DNA of 12,282 bases, taken from Campylobacteraceae bacterium (GTDB taxonomy: Bacteria; Campylobacterota; Campylobacteria; Campylobacterales; Sulfurovaceae). The notes beneath the pieces were generated by a model. The model made no database searches and had not been told where the DNA came from. It worked only from the letters and a program-made list of their open reading frames with translations. A program made the translations under genes and the position numbers. Below are positions 1 to 7,288 of the stretch, one piece after another. The stretch is taken from NCBI GenBank assembly GCA_027026055.1, contig JALVPA010000128.1, positions 1 through 12,282 on the forward strand, in the 5' to 3' direction. Position 1 is the first letter of the stretch. Each line of letters starts with the position of its first letter.

Positions 1-1523
1 TTGTTCTACCGTGTCATCTCCGGTATGTACAACGACATCATCCTAAAAAAGCAAGCCGCCGAAGCGATGGCGCAACAACAAACAATTTTGCATACCATCA
101 ACGAAATCGCCTACAGCTTTTTGCAGCAGCCGGACTGGGAAAAAACGCTTTATGCGCAAATGCAGCGTCTCAAAGAAGCAACGGAGACATCCGCCGTATT
201 TATCTACGAAAACCGTTTCGAAACCGAAAATCCCGTCGCTTCACTGAAACTCTCTATCAACGATAACCGCCGTCTCAAACCCAAACGAACGATTCATTAC
301 AAAAACGATCGGCTGATGCGCTGGAAACACAAACTCGAAAAAGGAAAAGCGATCAACGATGCGTTGTTTTCCTGCGACCGTTCCAAGCAACGTTTTTTAA
401 AGATGTTCGGTATCGAGTGCGTCCTCGTCTTTCCCATTTTCGTTCAAAACGAATGGTGGGGATTTCTCGGTATCGGCAACGTCTCCGACAGACCCGTATT
501 GCCCTCGAATATCGAAGTGCTTTCCACTGTCGCATCGGTCATCGGATCGGCCATAAACAACCGAAACAACATCCTTTCGCTCAAACGCGCTTCCACCGTT
601 TTCAAACATACGATGGACGGGGTATTGATCACCGATAAACGCAACCGTATCATCGATGTCAACCGATCGTTTGAAACGATCACCGGGTATAGTATCGACG
701 AAATCGGAGGCAAAGACCCCAAAATCCTCAAATCGGGTACGCATGACAAACATTCTTACCGTATGATGTGGGATAGTTTGATCGAAAAAGGCTGCTGGCA
801 AGGCGAAATCGTCAATCGTAAAAAAACGGAGAGATCTATATCGAATGGCTGAGCATCAACGCAATTCGGGATAAAAACGGTAACATCGAAAACTTTATCG
901 GTATCTTCTCCGATGTCACGCATCAACGAAAAGATGCCAAATCTCACGCCTACTTCGCAACACACGACCCCTTAACCGGGCTCTCGAACAGATTGCCGTT
1001 CAACGATAGACTCGAACACGCTCTCTATCATGCAAAGAGATATGGAAAATGCTTTGCGGTTATCTTTTGCGATTTGGACAACTTCAAACCGATCAACGAT
1101 ACCTACGGACACGCAACAGGAGACAAAATCCTCAAAATCGTTGCAAACGCTTTGAAAAAGACGCTTAGAAAAGAGGATATGATTTGTCGATTCGGCGGAG
1201 ACGAGTTCGTTATTATCGTCGAGGAACTCACACATTTCGACACGCTACAAAAAGTGATGGAAAAGATACGCCGTATTTTCGAAAAAAGTTTTTTTATCGA
1301 CGGTCATCATTTGGAAGTGGGAATGAGCATCGGTGCAGCCGTATATCCCGACGACGGAGGCGATGCGCAAACATTGCTGAACCGTGCAAACGAAGCGATG
1401 TACCGCGCCAAAAAGAACGGTAAAAATCAAATCTGCTATTATCAAACCCGATCCGATGCGTTACTGTACGATCCCCTATGTTATTTAAAATTTTGCGTTA
1501 TAAACGCTTCGATAGTCAGATAA
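1..1523 (+). pseudogene. GAF-PAS-GGDEF diguanylate cyclase, frameshifted and 5'-truncated by the window
   Basis: The first reading frame (1-852) encodes a GAF-like sensor domain (about residues 28-190, including PIFVQNEWWGFLGIG) and most of a PAS domain (about 198-276, GVLITDKRNRIIDVN). It then runs out of frame and stops. From about 828 the third frame carries on the same protein without a gap: the end of PAS (EIYIEWLSINAIRDKNGN), then a complete GGDEF domain with FCDLDNFKPINDTYGH, the RKED product-inhibition site and RFGGDEF, ending at 1523. GGDEF domains make cyclic di-GMP from two GTP, and no EAL domain follows. Inserting one base at the A run (820-826) restores a single frame and gives the usual PAS wording RKKNGE. 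The gene therefore carries a disrupting mutation, a sequencing error, or a slippery tract. The TTG at base 1 is probably internal, since the gene is cut by the edge. The last 43 bases overlap the convergent hydrolase gene. Confidence 0.88.
820..826 (+). repeat. A7 homopolymer at the frameshift point
   Basis: Seven consecutive A lie inside the PAS-coding part of the diguanylate cyclase gene. Frame 1 is correct upstream and frame 3 is correct downstream. Eight A would give Arg-Lys-Lys-Asn-Gly-Glu and one continuous protein. Homopolymer runs of this size can vary in length or cause polymerase slippage, and are also common sequencing-error sites. Which applies cannot be decided from one sequence. 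Confidence 0.85.
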
Positions 1524-2254
1524 TAATCGGGGTCTTGCGAAATCGAACCGTGCCCTCGACCCGCAAAGCGACGCACGGTGAGCAAAGCGTGACGCAAACA
1601 TCGTATCAACGCATCGCTTCGTTTTGCCGAAATAACCCGATCGTTTTCGGCGACAAGCACCAATGTCGGCGCTTGGATTTGCGGCGCCAATCGACATGAA
1701 TCGAAACGATCTTTGACCAGATGCGAAACACCGGGAAGCGGATAGTGCTCCGCAGCGGTCGCGGCGATGCTATCGTACGGCGTGACAAGCACCAAGGCGC
1801 TCGGTTTGCGATGTACCGCGACATAAACCGCCACGCCCGTCCCCAGACTTCTCCCCACTACGGCGACGCGACGATGCTTCGAGGCTACATTATCGTACCA
1901 GACAAGTGCATCCGCGGTAAGCGTCGCTTCGCTCGGTTTTCCTTCGCTATGTCCGTAGCCGCGATACTCGGGGATATAGATCGTCGTATCGCGCAATACC
2001 GATTGCAACTCGCCTGCCACTTCCGCGGCATCTTCGGCATTGCCTCCGAAGTAGATCACGGCATTTGCTTTGCCGGGATGCAACATATAGGCATGCAAAC
2101 GCACCCCATCTTTTTCAATGAAAATCGACGGATAATCCGCTTCTACCGGCGGTGTCGGACGATACAAAAGCGCGCGTTGTCTCACATAGAGATAAAGCAT
2201 CGTCGAAAGATACGCCGCCGCTACCGTCGCCAATGCAATCACGAACCAACGCAC
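1481..2254 (-). CDS. membrane-anchored alpha/beta hydrolase (Bem46/ABHD13-like)
   Basis: A 257-residue alpha/beta-hydrolase with one N-terminal hydrophobic segment (about residues 3-23). This is followed by an RALLYRPTP linker, as seen in membrane-tethered Bem46-like serine hydrolases. The catalytic triad is visible: the nucleophile Ser136 in GRSLG, Asp205 in the END strand and His235 in GRGHGS. The substrate is unknown; family members are esterase- or peptidase-like and none is assigned here. The frame is open for 45 codons further upstream, but that part lies in ribF and looks non-coding. The GTG at 2254 has AAGGAG eight bases before it, inside the ribF end, so it was chosen. The gene overlaps ribF by 16 bases, implying one transcript with coupled translation. 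It converges on, and overlaps by 43 bases, the diguanylate cyclase gene. Confidence 0.85.
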   Translation of the reverse strand: MRWFVIALATVAAAYLSTMLYLYVRQRALLYRPTPPVEADYPSIFIEKDGVRLHAYMLHPGKANAVIYFGGNAEDAAEVAGELQSVLRDTTIYIPEYRGYGHSEGKPSEATLTADALVWYDNVASKHRRVAVVGRSLGTGVAVYVAVHRKPSALVLVTPYDSIAATAAEHYPLPGVSHLVKDRFDSCRLAPQIQAPTLVLVAENDRVISAKRSDALIRCLRHALLTVRRFAGRGHGSISQDPDYYLTIEAFITQNFK

Positions 2255-3057
2255 GCGAGTATCTCCTTGGTACGAACGATATCCGCTTCGATCTGCTCTT
2301 TGAGCGCATCCAACGTATCGAACTTTCGATTTTCTCGCACGAAACGATGCCACTGTACTCCTATTTTCGTATGCTCCGTCACATCGCAATCTCGTTCCAG
2401 AAGGTGGGTCTCGACCGCGAAGCTGCCGTCTGTCGTGACGCGATGTCCCGTAAAAGTCACCGAGTCGTAAGCATATCCGTCGATGTAAGTGCGGGTGGCG
2501 TATACCCCTTCTTTGGGCAAGCGGTACCCCTCGGTACGCAGATTGATTGTAGGCACCAACGCTTTTTTGCCGAGTCCTTGTCCTTTGACCGCACGCCCCT
2601 CGATACGGTATGCGCGCCCCAAAAGCCGATTTGCCGTGACGATATCGCCCTTTTCGATCATAGCGCCGATTACGCGCGAATGGACGGAAATGCCATCAAG
2701 TAGGATTTCGGGAACCACCACAACCTCTTTGTCGAAAAGATATCGCAATCTCTCCGCATCCCCTTCTTTATTACGACCGAAATGAAAGTCGTATCCCACG
2801 ACAATCTTTTCCAAATGCGGAAAGTGCTTCCGAAGCATCGCGACAAAATCCGCCGCACCAAGATCTTTGATCGTATCAAACAGATAGAAAAAAAGCGGTT
2901 TGTCGAGATATGCCGCACGTTTGTATCCCGGCGTCAAATATCCTCCGCCGCGCTCGATCGCCACCACCGCTTCGGCTTGCGCAATCAATGCTTGGTGTGC
3001 AAGATGAATCCCGTCAAAAGAGCCGATGGTAACGGAGCGGATGGTGTTGGTGTACAT
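2239..3057 (-). CDS. ribF: bifunctional riboflavin kinase/FAD synthetase
   Basis: RibF phosphorylates riboflavin to FMN and adenylates FMN to FAD in the cytosol. The N-terminal nucleotidyltransferase half shows FDGIHLAHQ (residues 14-22) and GYDFHFGRNKEGD (88-100). The C-terminal riboflavin kinase half shows PTINL (169-173) and AVETHLL (214-220), where Glu is the expected catalytic base. At 272 residues it is somewhat shorter than enterobacterial RibF (about 310). The second residue of the usual GH pair in DGxHxGH is read here as AH, a mild deviation. The ATG at 3057 was chosen over the TTG one codon earlier because AGGAG lies seven bases before it. Its first base is the last base of the GNAT toxin stop codon (TGATG), so ribF looks translationally coupled to the toxin gene. 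The hydrolase gene starts within its 3' end. Confidence 0.93.
   Translation of the reverse strand: MYTNTIRSVTIGSFDGIHLAHQALIAQAEAVVAIERGGGYLTPGYKRAAYLDKPLFFYLFDTIKDLGAADFVAMLRKHFPHLEKIVVGYDFHFGRNKEGDAERLRYLFDKEVVVVPEILLDGISVHSRVIGAMIEKGDIVTANRLLGRAYRIEGRAVKGQGLGKKALVPTINLRTEGYRLPKEGVYATRTYIDGYAYDSVTFTGHRVTTDGSFAVETHLLERDCDVTEHTKIGVQWHRFVRENRKFDTLDALKEQIEADIVRTKEILACVGS
2263..2268 (-). promoter_or_regulatory. ribosome binding site of the hydrolase gene
   Basis: AAGGAG on the minus strand, eight bases before GTG at 2254 and inside the last codons of ribF. It fixes the hydrolase start at this GTG rather than at the 45-codon longer open frame. Confidence 0.7.
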
Positions 3058-3548
3058 CAATTCTCTCCTTTGGGCTCTATGACACGCATAGAGAGATACA
3101 TCGGCACAGTCAAACCTTTCTCGAAGGTGTTTACCTTAATAAACCCGTATCGTTCATAAAATGGTACGGCTTGCTCTTTGGCATCGACCACAACCCCGGT
3201 GCACCCGAATCTCTCTTTGAGTTCTTTCGCCTTGTCAAATGCAAAGCGAAGTAGCTTACTGCCGACACCGTGACCTTGAAAATGTTTATCAACTGCCAGC
3301 CTTGCGATCCGCATCACGGGGATCTCTTCATACGGTTTTTTCGCATCTACTGTAGTTTTTCTAATAGAAGAAGCGCTTAATGTCACATATCCGATCACTT
3401 CGGTATCATTGACGGCAACATACGTTACACCCACCAGATATCTTTGTTGATTTTGATAGGCGTAGCGTTTGAGAAAGCTGTTTAACACATCGTTACCGCA
3501 ATCAAAACGCGTTTTATTGTGCCCTTTCTCTAACTTTTCAATCCTCAT
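3057..3548 (-). CDS. GNAT-family acetyltransferase toxin (TacT/AtaT-like)
   Basis: A 163-residue GNAT protein with the layout of tRNA-acetylating toxins. The N-terminal HNKTRFDCGNDVLNSFL (residues 10-26) matches the family pattern H...FDCG...LN.FL. It is followed by a VIGYVTLSASSI strand, the acetyl-CoA loop RLAVDKHFQGHGVGSKLL (83-100), and PFYERYGF (129-136), in which Tyr131 corresponds to the catalytic Tyr of TacT by position. Known relatives acetylate aminoacyl-tRNA and block translation; this exact target is inferred only. It overlaps the upstream RHH antitoxin by 11 bases and shares one base with the ribF start, so it sits inside the housekeeping operon. Both toxin hallmarks and the active-site Tyr are present, so the protein looks intact. 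Confidence 0.85.
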   Translation of the reverse strand: MRIEKLEKGHNKTRFDCGNDVLNSFLKRYAYQNQQRYLVGVTYVAVNDTEVIGYVTLSASSIRKTTVDAKKPYEEIPVMRIARLAVDKHFQGHGVGSKLLRFAFDKAKELKERFGCTGVVVDAKEQAVPFYERYGFIKVNTFEKGLTVPMYLSMRVIEPKGEN

Positions 3549-3783
3549 TCATAAGTCTCTTTAACGCCTCTGTAGATCTACTTTCCTCCTCGATCCTTGC
3601 AAACTCCTCTTCGCTTACGACAAGCGGATGCATCATATATGTTTCGGGTACACTCTTTAGGGTATCGAAATAACACGAAAGTGCTTCGTTGATGATATGG
3701 TTTTTTTTGATGCCCTTGCTTGTCGAAAGAAGTTCGAGCCACCGATAGTTTTCATCGTTCAGATTGGTATAGATCGCTTTCAC
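3538..3783 (-). CDS. ribbon-helix-helix antitoxin paired with the GNAT toxin
   Basis: An 81-residue acidic-tailed protein. Residues 2-8 (KAIYTNL) resemble the RHH beta strand, and 10-40 resemble the two helices (ENYRWLELL...KKNHIINEALSCYF). This is the DNA-binding fold used by TacA/CopG-type antitoxins. The C-terminal stretch VVSEEEFARIEEE...STEALKRLM resembles the toxin-wrapping tail of GNAT-module antitoxins. The gene lies immediately before, and overlaps by 11 bases, the GNAT toxin gene. Its GTG start has AAGGAG five bases upstream. It probably neutralises the toxin and represses the operon promoter in the 76-base spacer behind tlyA. The assignment rests on fold pattern and gene order, not on strong sequence identity. 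Confidence 0.8.
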   Translation of the reverse strand: MKAIYTNLNDENYRWLELLSTSKGIKKNHIINEALSCYFDTLKSVPETYMMHPLVVSEEEFARIEEESRSTEALKRLMNED

Positions 3784-3821
3784 TTTGACTCCTTACGATC
3801 ACTTGGTTGTTTTGATATGCT

Positions 3822-3832
3822 TTTATATTGTA
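3822..3832 (-). promoter_or_regulatory. candidate promoter of the RHH-GNAT-ribF-hydrolase transcript
   Basis: The 76 bases between tlyA and the antitoxin gene are very AT-rich, with TACAAT at 3827-3832 and TATAAA overlapping it (minus strand). No -35 is obvious, which is normal for Campylobacterota. An autoregulatory RHH operator is expected here, but no clear palindrome longer than TGT-A-ACA was found. Confidence 0.4.
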
Positions 3833-3859
3833 ACATATATTTTTATATCTTGTCTTGAG

Positions 3860-4573
3860 CTACTTTTCAAAGAGATAGAAATACTCCCGATTTCCCTCTT
3901 TGCCGGTCAACGATGAAGGCATCTTATGTCTAAGCCACCAACCCAAAGCCTCGGCTTTGGCTTCAAAATCCGCTTGGACATTTGCGATCGCCGTCTCGTC
4001 GATCACCACACCTTTGGCATCGCGCTTGACCCCTCTGCCCACTTCAAACTGCGGCTTGTAGAGGATGACGATCTGCGCACCGCGTTGCGCCAGACGATCG
4101 ATCGCTTCGATGATATGAAGAATCGAAATGAAGCTTACGTCACAGGTGATAAGTGCAAAGCCATGATCGTCCGTAAAGTCGCGGATATCGGTCTGTTCAT
4201 GGACGCTCACACGGGGGTCTTGACGAATCTGCGCATGCAGCTGATCTTTGCCTACATCGACGCAGGCAAGCGACGCGACACCCCTTTCGAGTAAGATTTG
4301 CGCAAAGCCGCCCGTGCTGGAGCCGATATCGAGTGCGCGTTTTCCCTTTACGTCAACGGGGTGAGCCTCGAAAAAGCCTTCGAGTTTTCGCGCCGCACGG
4401 CTGACATAAAATTTAGCCTCTTCTATCCCGATACGGCTTGCCTCACCGACTTTGGTAGCGGGCTTGGCAATCTTACCGTCCACATAGACGCGTCCCGCTT
4501 TGATCGCCTCGATAGCACGGTTACGACTCTCGAAGTAGCCTTCTTCCACGAGGTATTTATCAAGTCTTATCAA
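3860..4573 (-). CDS. tlyA: TlyA-family rRNA 2'-O-methyltransferase
   Basis: TlyA methylates ribose 2'-OH groups of 16S and/or 23S rRNA using SAM. The N-terminal S4 RNA-binding domain (1-60, IRLDKYLVEEGYFESRNRAIEAI) precedes an FtsJ/RrmJ Rossmann domain with the SAM loop LDIGSSTGGF (81-90). A K-D-K-E tetrad is visible at Lys63, Asp145, Lys173 (YKPQFE) and Glu230, with spacing close to that of mycobacterial TlyA. At 237 residues it has normal length. The start is TTG, and its TTG overlaps the TGA stop of the ccdB-like gene (TTGA). No strong ribosome binding site precedes it, so reinitiation after ccdB is likely. It lies between two toxin-antitoxin pairs; in C. jejuni tlyA directly precedes ribF. 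Confidence 0.93.
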   Translation of the reverse strand: MIRLDKYLVEEGYFESRNRAIEAIKAGRVYVDGKIAKPATKVGEASRIGIEEAKFYVSRAARKLEGFFEAHPVDVKGKRALDIGSSTGGFAQILLERGVASLACVDVGKDQLHAQIRQDPRVSVHEQTDIRDFTDDHGFALITCDVSFISILHIIEAIDRLAQRGAQIVILYKPQFEVGRGVKRDAKGVVIDETAIANVQADFEAKAEALGWWLRHKMPSSLTGKEGNREYFYLFEK

Positions 4574-4875
4574 AATCCGTTCACCAAAAAATCCAACGCA
4601 TCGACAATTGTTGTGCGATGCTCTTTCAGATTGACAACAAACTCCCCGAAAATCTCAGGAGAAACACTTGTCATCTCCACTGTCGACATCACAACTTTCC
4701 GTCCTTCTATCTCAAATATCGGTGTGAGGTGCGTTATGGGCTTCATTGCCAAACTAAGCGGTACCACGAGTCTGCTTCGTAACCTACGGTGGATATCGTG
4801 CTGTATATCCAAGAGATAAGGAAACTCGTCTGCAGTGGAAGGATCGGGGTTTCGATAGACATCAAATTGCGCCAC
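4570..4875 (-). CDS. ccdB: CcdB-family toxin, C-terminal Trp99 replaced
   Basis: A 101-residue protein of the same length as F-plasmid CcdB, a DNA gyrase poison. Shared features are an MAQFDVYRN start, DIQHDI, LVVPL at 36-40, and the C-terminal block VMSTVEMTSVSPEIFGE followed by the helix ending DALDFLVNGF. In F CcdB the last three residues W99-G100-I101 are needed to poison gyrase. Here they read N99-G100-F101, so the key Trp is absent. The protein may be weakened, or may use another target. GTG start; AGGAG lies six bases upstream inside ccdA, and the start shares one base with the ccdA TAG (TAGTG). Its stop overlaps the tlyA start. Family call is confident; toxicity is uncertain. Confidence 0.87.
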   Translation of the reverse strand: MAQFDVYRNPDPSTADEFPYLLDIQHDIHRRLRSRLVVPLSLAMKPITHLTPIFEIEGRKVVMSTVEMTSVSPEIFGEFVVNLKEHRTTIVDALDFLVNGF

Positions 4876-5120
4876 TAAAATCTCCTGTACTTATCACCGA
4901 AAAGACCTCTTTTCCTCACCCTTTCGTTAAACGCCTCTATCGCCTCTTTGTTCTCTTCAAGCCAACGCGCTTCTTCCTTCTCTTTTACCAACTCTGCCAG
5001 ATAAGCTTCAAAACTTTTGGATATATTGATCTTATACGCTTTGGCTTTGCGGAGCAGATCGGAGTTCACCGTCACATTGGTCGCTTTTTTTGCTGCGCTT
5101 TCATCATATATAGCGGACAT
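4875..5120 (-). CDS. ccdA: CcdA-family antitoxin
   Basis: An 81-residue protein with an N-terminal RHH-type segment (TNVTVNSDLLRKAKAYKIN, about residues 14-32). The C-terminal part, KEEARWLEENKEAIEAFNERV..GLFGDKYR, follows the CcdA pattern ERWKAENQEG...G.F.D..R that wraps CcdB. It would neutralise the CcdB-like protein and repress the operon. The open frame begins at an ATG two codons earlier (5126), but AAAGGA abuts that one and lies five bases before the ATG at 5120, so the latter was chosen. An extended TATAAT promoter sits about 30 bases upstream. The pair is inserted between ligA and tlyA and overlaps ccdB by one base. Confidence 0.87.
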   Translation of the reverse strand: MSAIYDESAAKKATNVTVNSDLLRKAKAYKINISKSFEAYLAELVKEKEEARWLEENKEAIEAFNERVRKRGLFGDKYRRF

Positions 5121-5125
5121 GTGCA

Positions 5126-5131
5126 TCCTTT
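5126..5131 (-). promoter_or_regulatory. ribosome binding site of ccdA
   Basis: AAAGGA on the minus strand, five bases before ATG at 5120. It touches the earlier in-frame ATG at 5126, so it favours the downstream start. Confidence 0.55.
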
Positions 5132-5150
5132 ATGTGGGTGGCTTATGTAT

Positions 5151-5159
5151 ATTATAGCA
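5151..5159 (-). promoter_or_regulatory. extended -10 promoter (TGC-TATAAT) of ccdAB-tlyA
   Basis: Minus strand TGCTATAAT is a perfect extended -10, about 30 bases before ccdA. It is preceded by T-rich runs (seven T at 5167-5173), like the upstream context of Campylobacterota sigma-70 promoters, which lack a -35. Transcription would begin near 5143 and carry ccdA, ccdB and tlyA. Confidence 0.65.
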
Positions 5160-5209
5160 CAAAATACAAAAAAACGCCGCCTCCTTTGTAGCGCATGCCA
5201 TGTTGGTTT

Positions 5210-7186
5210 TTAAGTCTTAAGTACACTCCCTTCATCCGCCAACACTTCCCACATCCGCGCCTCATCCATCGTTTCGACGCCAAGGCTCTGTGCCTTGCTG
5301 AGTTTGCTACCCGCCTCTTCGCCGTATATGACATAGTCGGTCTTTTTGCTCACACTACCGGTGACATGTGCACCCAGTTGCTCCAATATCTCTTTGATCT
5401 TGGGGCGCGGCTGCTTCATCGTACCGGTGAGTACCACCGTTTTGCCGCTAAAAAAAGTGTCCTCTTTTGTCTCGTTTTGCTGCGGTTCGGACGGTTGTAC
5501 GATCGCCATCAGGCGTTCTACTTTGTCTCGGTTGACGCGTGCAAACTCCAGCAGACTCTCCGCCATCTCTTCGCCAAAGCCCTCTATCGCCAAGATCGCC
5601 TCTTTGTTTGCATCCAAAAAGCCCAAACCGAAACGCTCGCAAAGCTTCTTGCTCGCCACTTCGCCGATATGCTCGATACCAAGCCCATTGAGAAAACGCC
5701 AACACTCTCTGCCTTTGCTCGCCTCAATGGCATTAAGCAAATTTTGCGCCTTTTTCTCTTTGAAGCCTTCCAATCCCAACAGATCTTCCAAACGTAAGCG
5801 ATAAAGATCTTCGATCTCTTTGACCAATCCCGCCTCATAGAGCTGCTCGACGATCTTCTCGCCCAAACCGTCGATATTCATGCAGCTTTTGCTTGCGTAG
5901 TAGATGATCGCATTAACCACGCGCGCGGGACACGAGAGGTTTTGGCACTTGATCAGCGCGCCTTCGTCAAGCAGTTCGCTCCCGCAGACGGGGCAATGTG
6001 TCGGACGCACGATCGGCTTTTCTTCTCCCGTTCGCCGCTCTTTGAGCACCTTGGTGATCTTGGGGATCACGTCGCCGCTACGGATGACGATGACATGATC
6101 GCCGATACGCAGATCCATTCGCTCTATCTCGTCGAAGTTGTGCAGTGTCGCGCGCGAAACGGTCGCCCCTTCTATCTCGACGGGCTCTATCTCGGCAACG
6201 GGTGTGACGACACCGGTACGCCCCACCTGCAACGTCACGTCGCGTAATATCGTCGATTTCTCGACGGCGGGGAACTTATAGGCGCACATCCAGCGCGGGA
6301 ACTTCACCGTATAGCCCAGCATCTCTTGCTTGGCGATCTCGTCGACCTTGATCACCATCCCGTCCATCATCATCGCTATCTCGTCGCGTTTTTCAAGCAA
6401 AAAGCGATAAAAATCTTCGATCGCCTCAAAACCGTCGCATTCGCGCTCATAGGGCGGGCGCAAAAAGCCCAGATCGTATACAAACGCCATCTTTTCGCTC
6501 AGCCTCGCATGATGCAAGCTGTTTTCACCCAATCCCCACGGATAAAAAACCAAGCGTCGCTTTGCCGTCACCGAAGAATCGAGTTGTCGCAAGCTTCCCG
6601 CCGCGGCATTGCGCGGATTGGCGAAGGGCTCTTCGCCCGCTGAGAGTCGCTCTTCGTTGACCTTTTCGAAATCCTCCTTACGTATCACCACTTCGCCGCG
6701 TATCTCGATCGTTTCGTCATAGTCGATCGAAAGCGGTATCGTGCGGATCGTGCGGGCGTTGGCGGTCACATCTTCGCCGATGATGCCGTCGCCGCGCGTG
6801 ATCGCGCGCACCAATCTCCCCTTTTCGTAGAGCAGATTGAGACTTGCACCGTCAAACTTGGGTTCGCAGTAGTAGATGCTCGGACCGACTTTTTTTTCGA
6901 CCCTTTGCATCCACGCTTGCACCTCCGCAGGCGTAAAGACATCCTCCATACTCCACATCCGCTTGATGTGTCGCGCTTTCTCAAATCGCTCCAATACCGT
7001 CCCACCCACACGCTGCGTGGGCGAGTCGGGATCGACCAGATCGGGATGCGCCTCTTCATATTTCAAAACCTCGTGATAGAGCTTGTCATACTCTTCGTCG
7101 GTGGCAATCGGATTGTCCTCGACATAGTAGGCATGCGCCCAACGCTTGAGGGTTTCGACATTGGCTTTGTACGCTTCGTAGGTCAT
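5210..7186 (-). CDS. ligA: NAD+-dependent DNA ligase
   Basis: LigA seals single-strand nicks, using NAD+ to adenylate its active-site Lys. This 658-residue copy is full length. The N-terminal NMN-binding Ia region (EAYKANVETL...AYYVEDNPIATDEEYDKL) is followed by the adenylation motif EPKFDG with Lys110, then RGDGIIGEDVT and the AAAGSLRQLD motif. The OB fold is next (QVGRTGVVTPVAE), then a four-Cys zinc finger at C398, C401, C414 and C419. Helix-hairpin-helix repeats (about 435-560) and a BRCT domain (about 577-650, GKTVVLTGTM) complete it. ATG at 7186 with AAGGAG ten bases upstream. It follows folP after a 448-base gap and precedes ccdAB, whereas in C. jejuni ligA directly follows folP. Nothing in it looks damaged. 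Confidence 0.98.
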   Translation of the reverse strand: MTYEAYKANVETLKRWAHAYYVEDNPIATDEEYDKLYHEVLKYEEAHPDLVDPDSPTQRVGGTVLERFEKARHIKRMWSMEDVFTPAEVQAWMQRVEKKVGPSIYYCEPKFDGASLNLLYEKGRLVRAITRGDGIIGEDVTANARTIRTIPLSIDYDETIEIRGEVVIRKEDFEKVNEERLSAGEEPFANPRNAAAGSLRQLDSSVTAKRRLVFYPWGLGENSLHHARLSEKMAFVYDLGFLRPPYERECDGFEAIEDFYRFLLEKRDEIAMMMDGMVIKVDEIAKQEMLGYTVKFPRWMCAYKFPAVEKSTILRDVTLQVGRTGVVTPVAEIEPVEIEGATVSRATLHNFDEIERMDLRIGDHVIVIRSGDVIPKITKVLKERRTGEEKPIVRPTHCPVCGSELLDEGALIKCQNLSCPARVVNAIIYYASKSCMNIDGLGEKIVEQLYEAGLVKEIEDLYRLRLEDLLGLEGFKEKKAQNLLNAIEASKGRECWRFLNGLGIEHIGEVASKKLCERFGLGFLDANKEAILAIEGFGEEMAESLLEFARVNRDKVERLMAIVQPSEPQQNETKEDTFFSGKTVVLTGTMKQPRPKIKEILEQLGAHVTGSVSKKTDYVIYGEEAGSKLSKAQSLGVETMDEARMWEVLADEGSVLKT

Positions 7187-7224
7187 AGTTATAGGACTCC
7201 TTGGTTAATAAAACCTTCCCGATA

Positions 7225-7230
7225 ATGATA
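7225..7230 (-). promoter_or_regulatory. weak candidate -10 for ligA
   Basis: Minus strand TATCAT, about 40 bases before the ligA ATG, in AT-rich sequence. The match to TATAAT is imperfect and there is no -35. It is listed because ligA needs a promoter if transcription from folP does not cross the gap. Confidence 0.25.
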
Positions 7231-7288
7231 CATAGAGATTTCACACGATGACGACAAAGGAGCACGCAATCCATAAAATGGGCTGGCC

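Noticed and set aside
1721..2470. 249-codon plus-strand open frame opposite the hydrolase and ribF
   Set aside because: It is antisense to genes with intact catalytic motifs, is very rich in Arg, His and Ile, and spans a gene boundary.
5160..5185. Possible intrinsic terminator after ligA (GGCGGCG followed by seven T)
   Set aside because: No upstream arm pairs with the GC-rich block beyond three or four bases. The T run is better explained as upstream context of the ccdA promoter.
5152..5334. 60-codon minus-strand frame overlapping the ligA end
   Set aside because: It lies out of frame within ligA and extends over the ccdA promoter. Its Arg-rich composition is that of a shadow frame, with no ribosome binding site.
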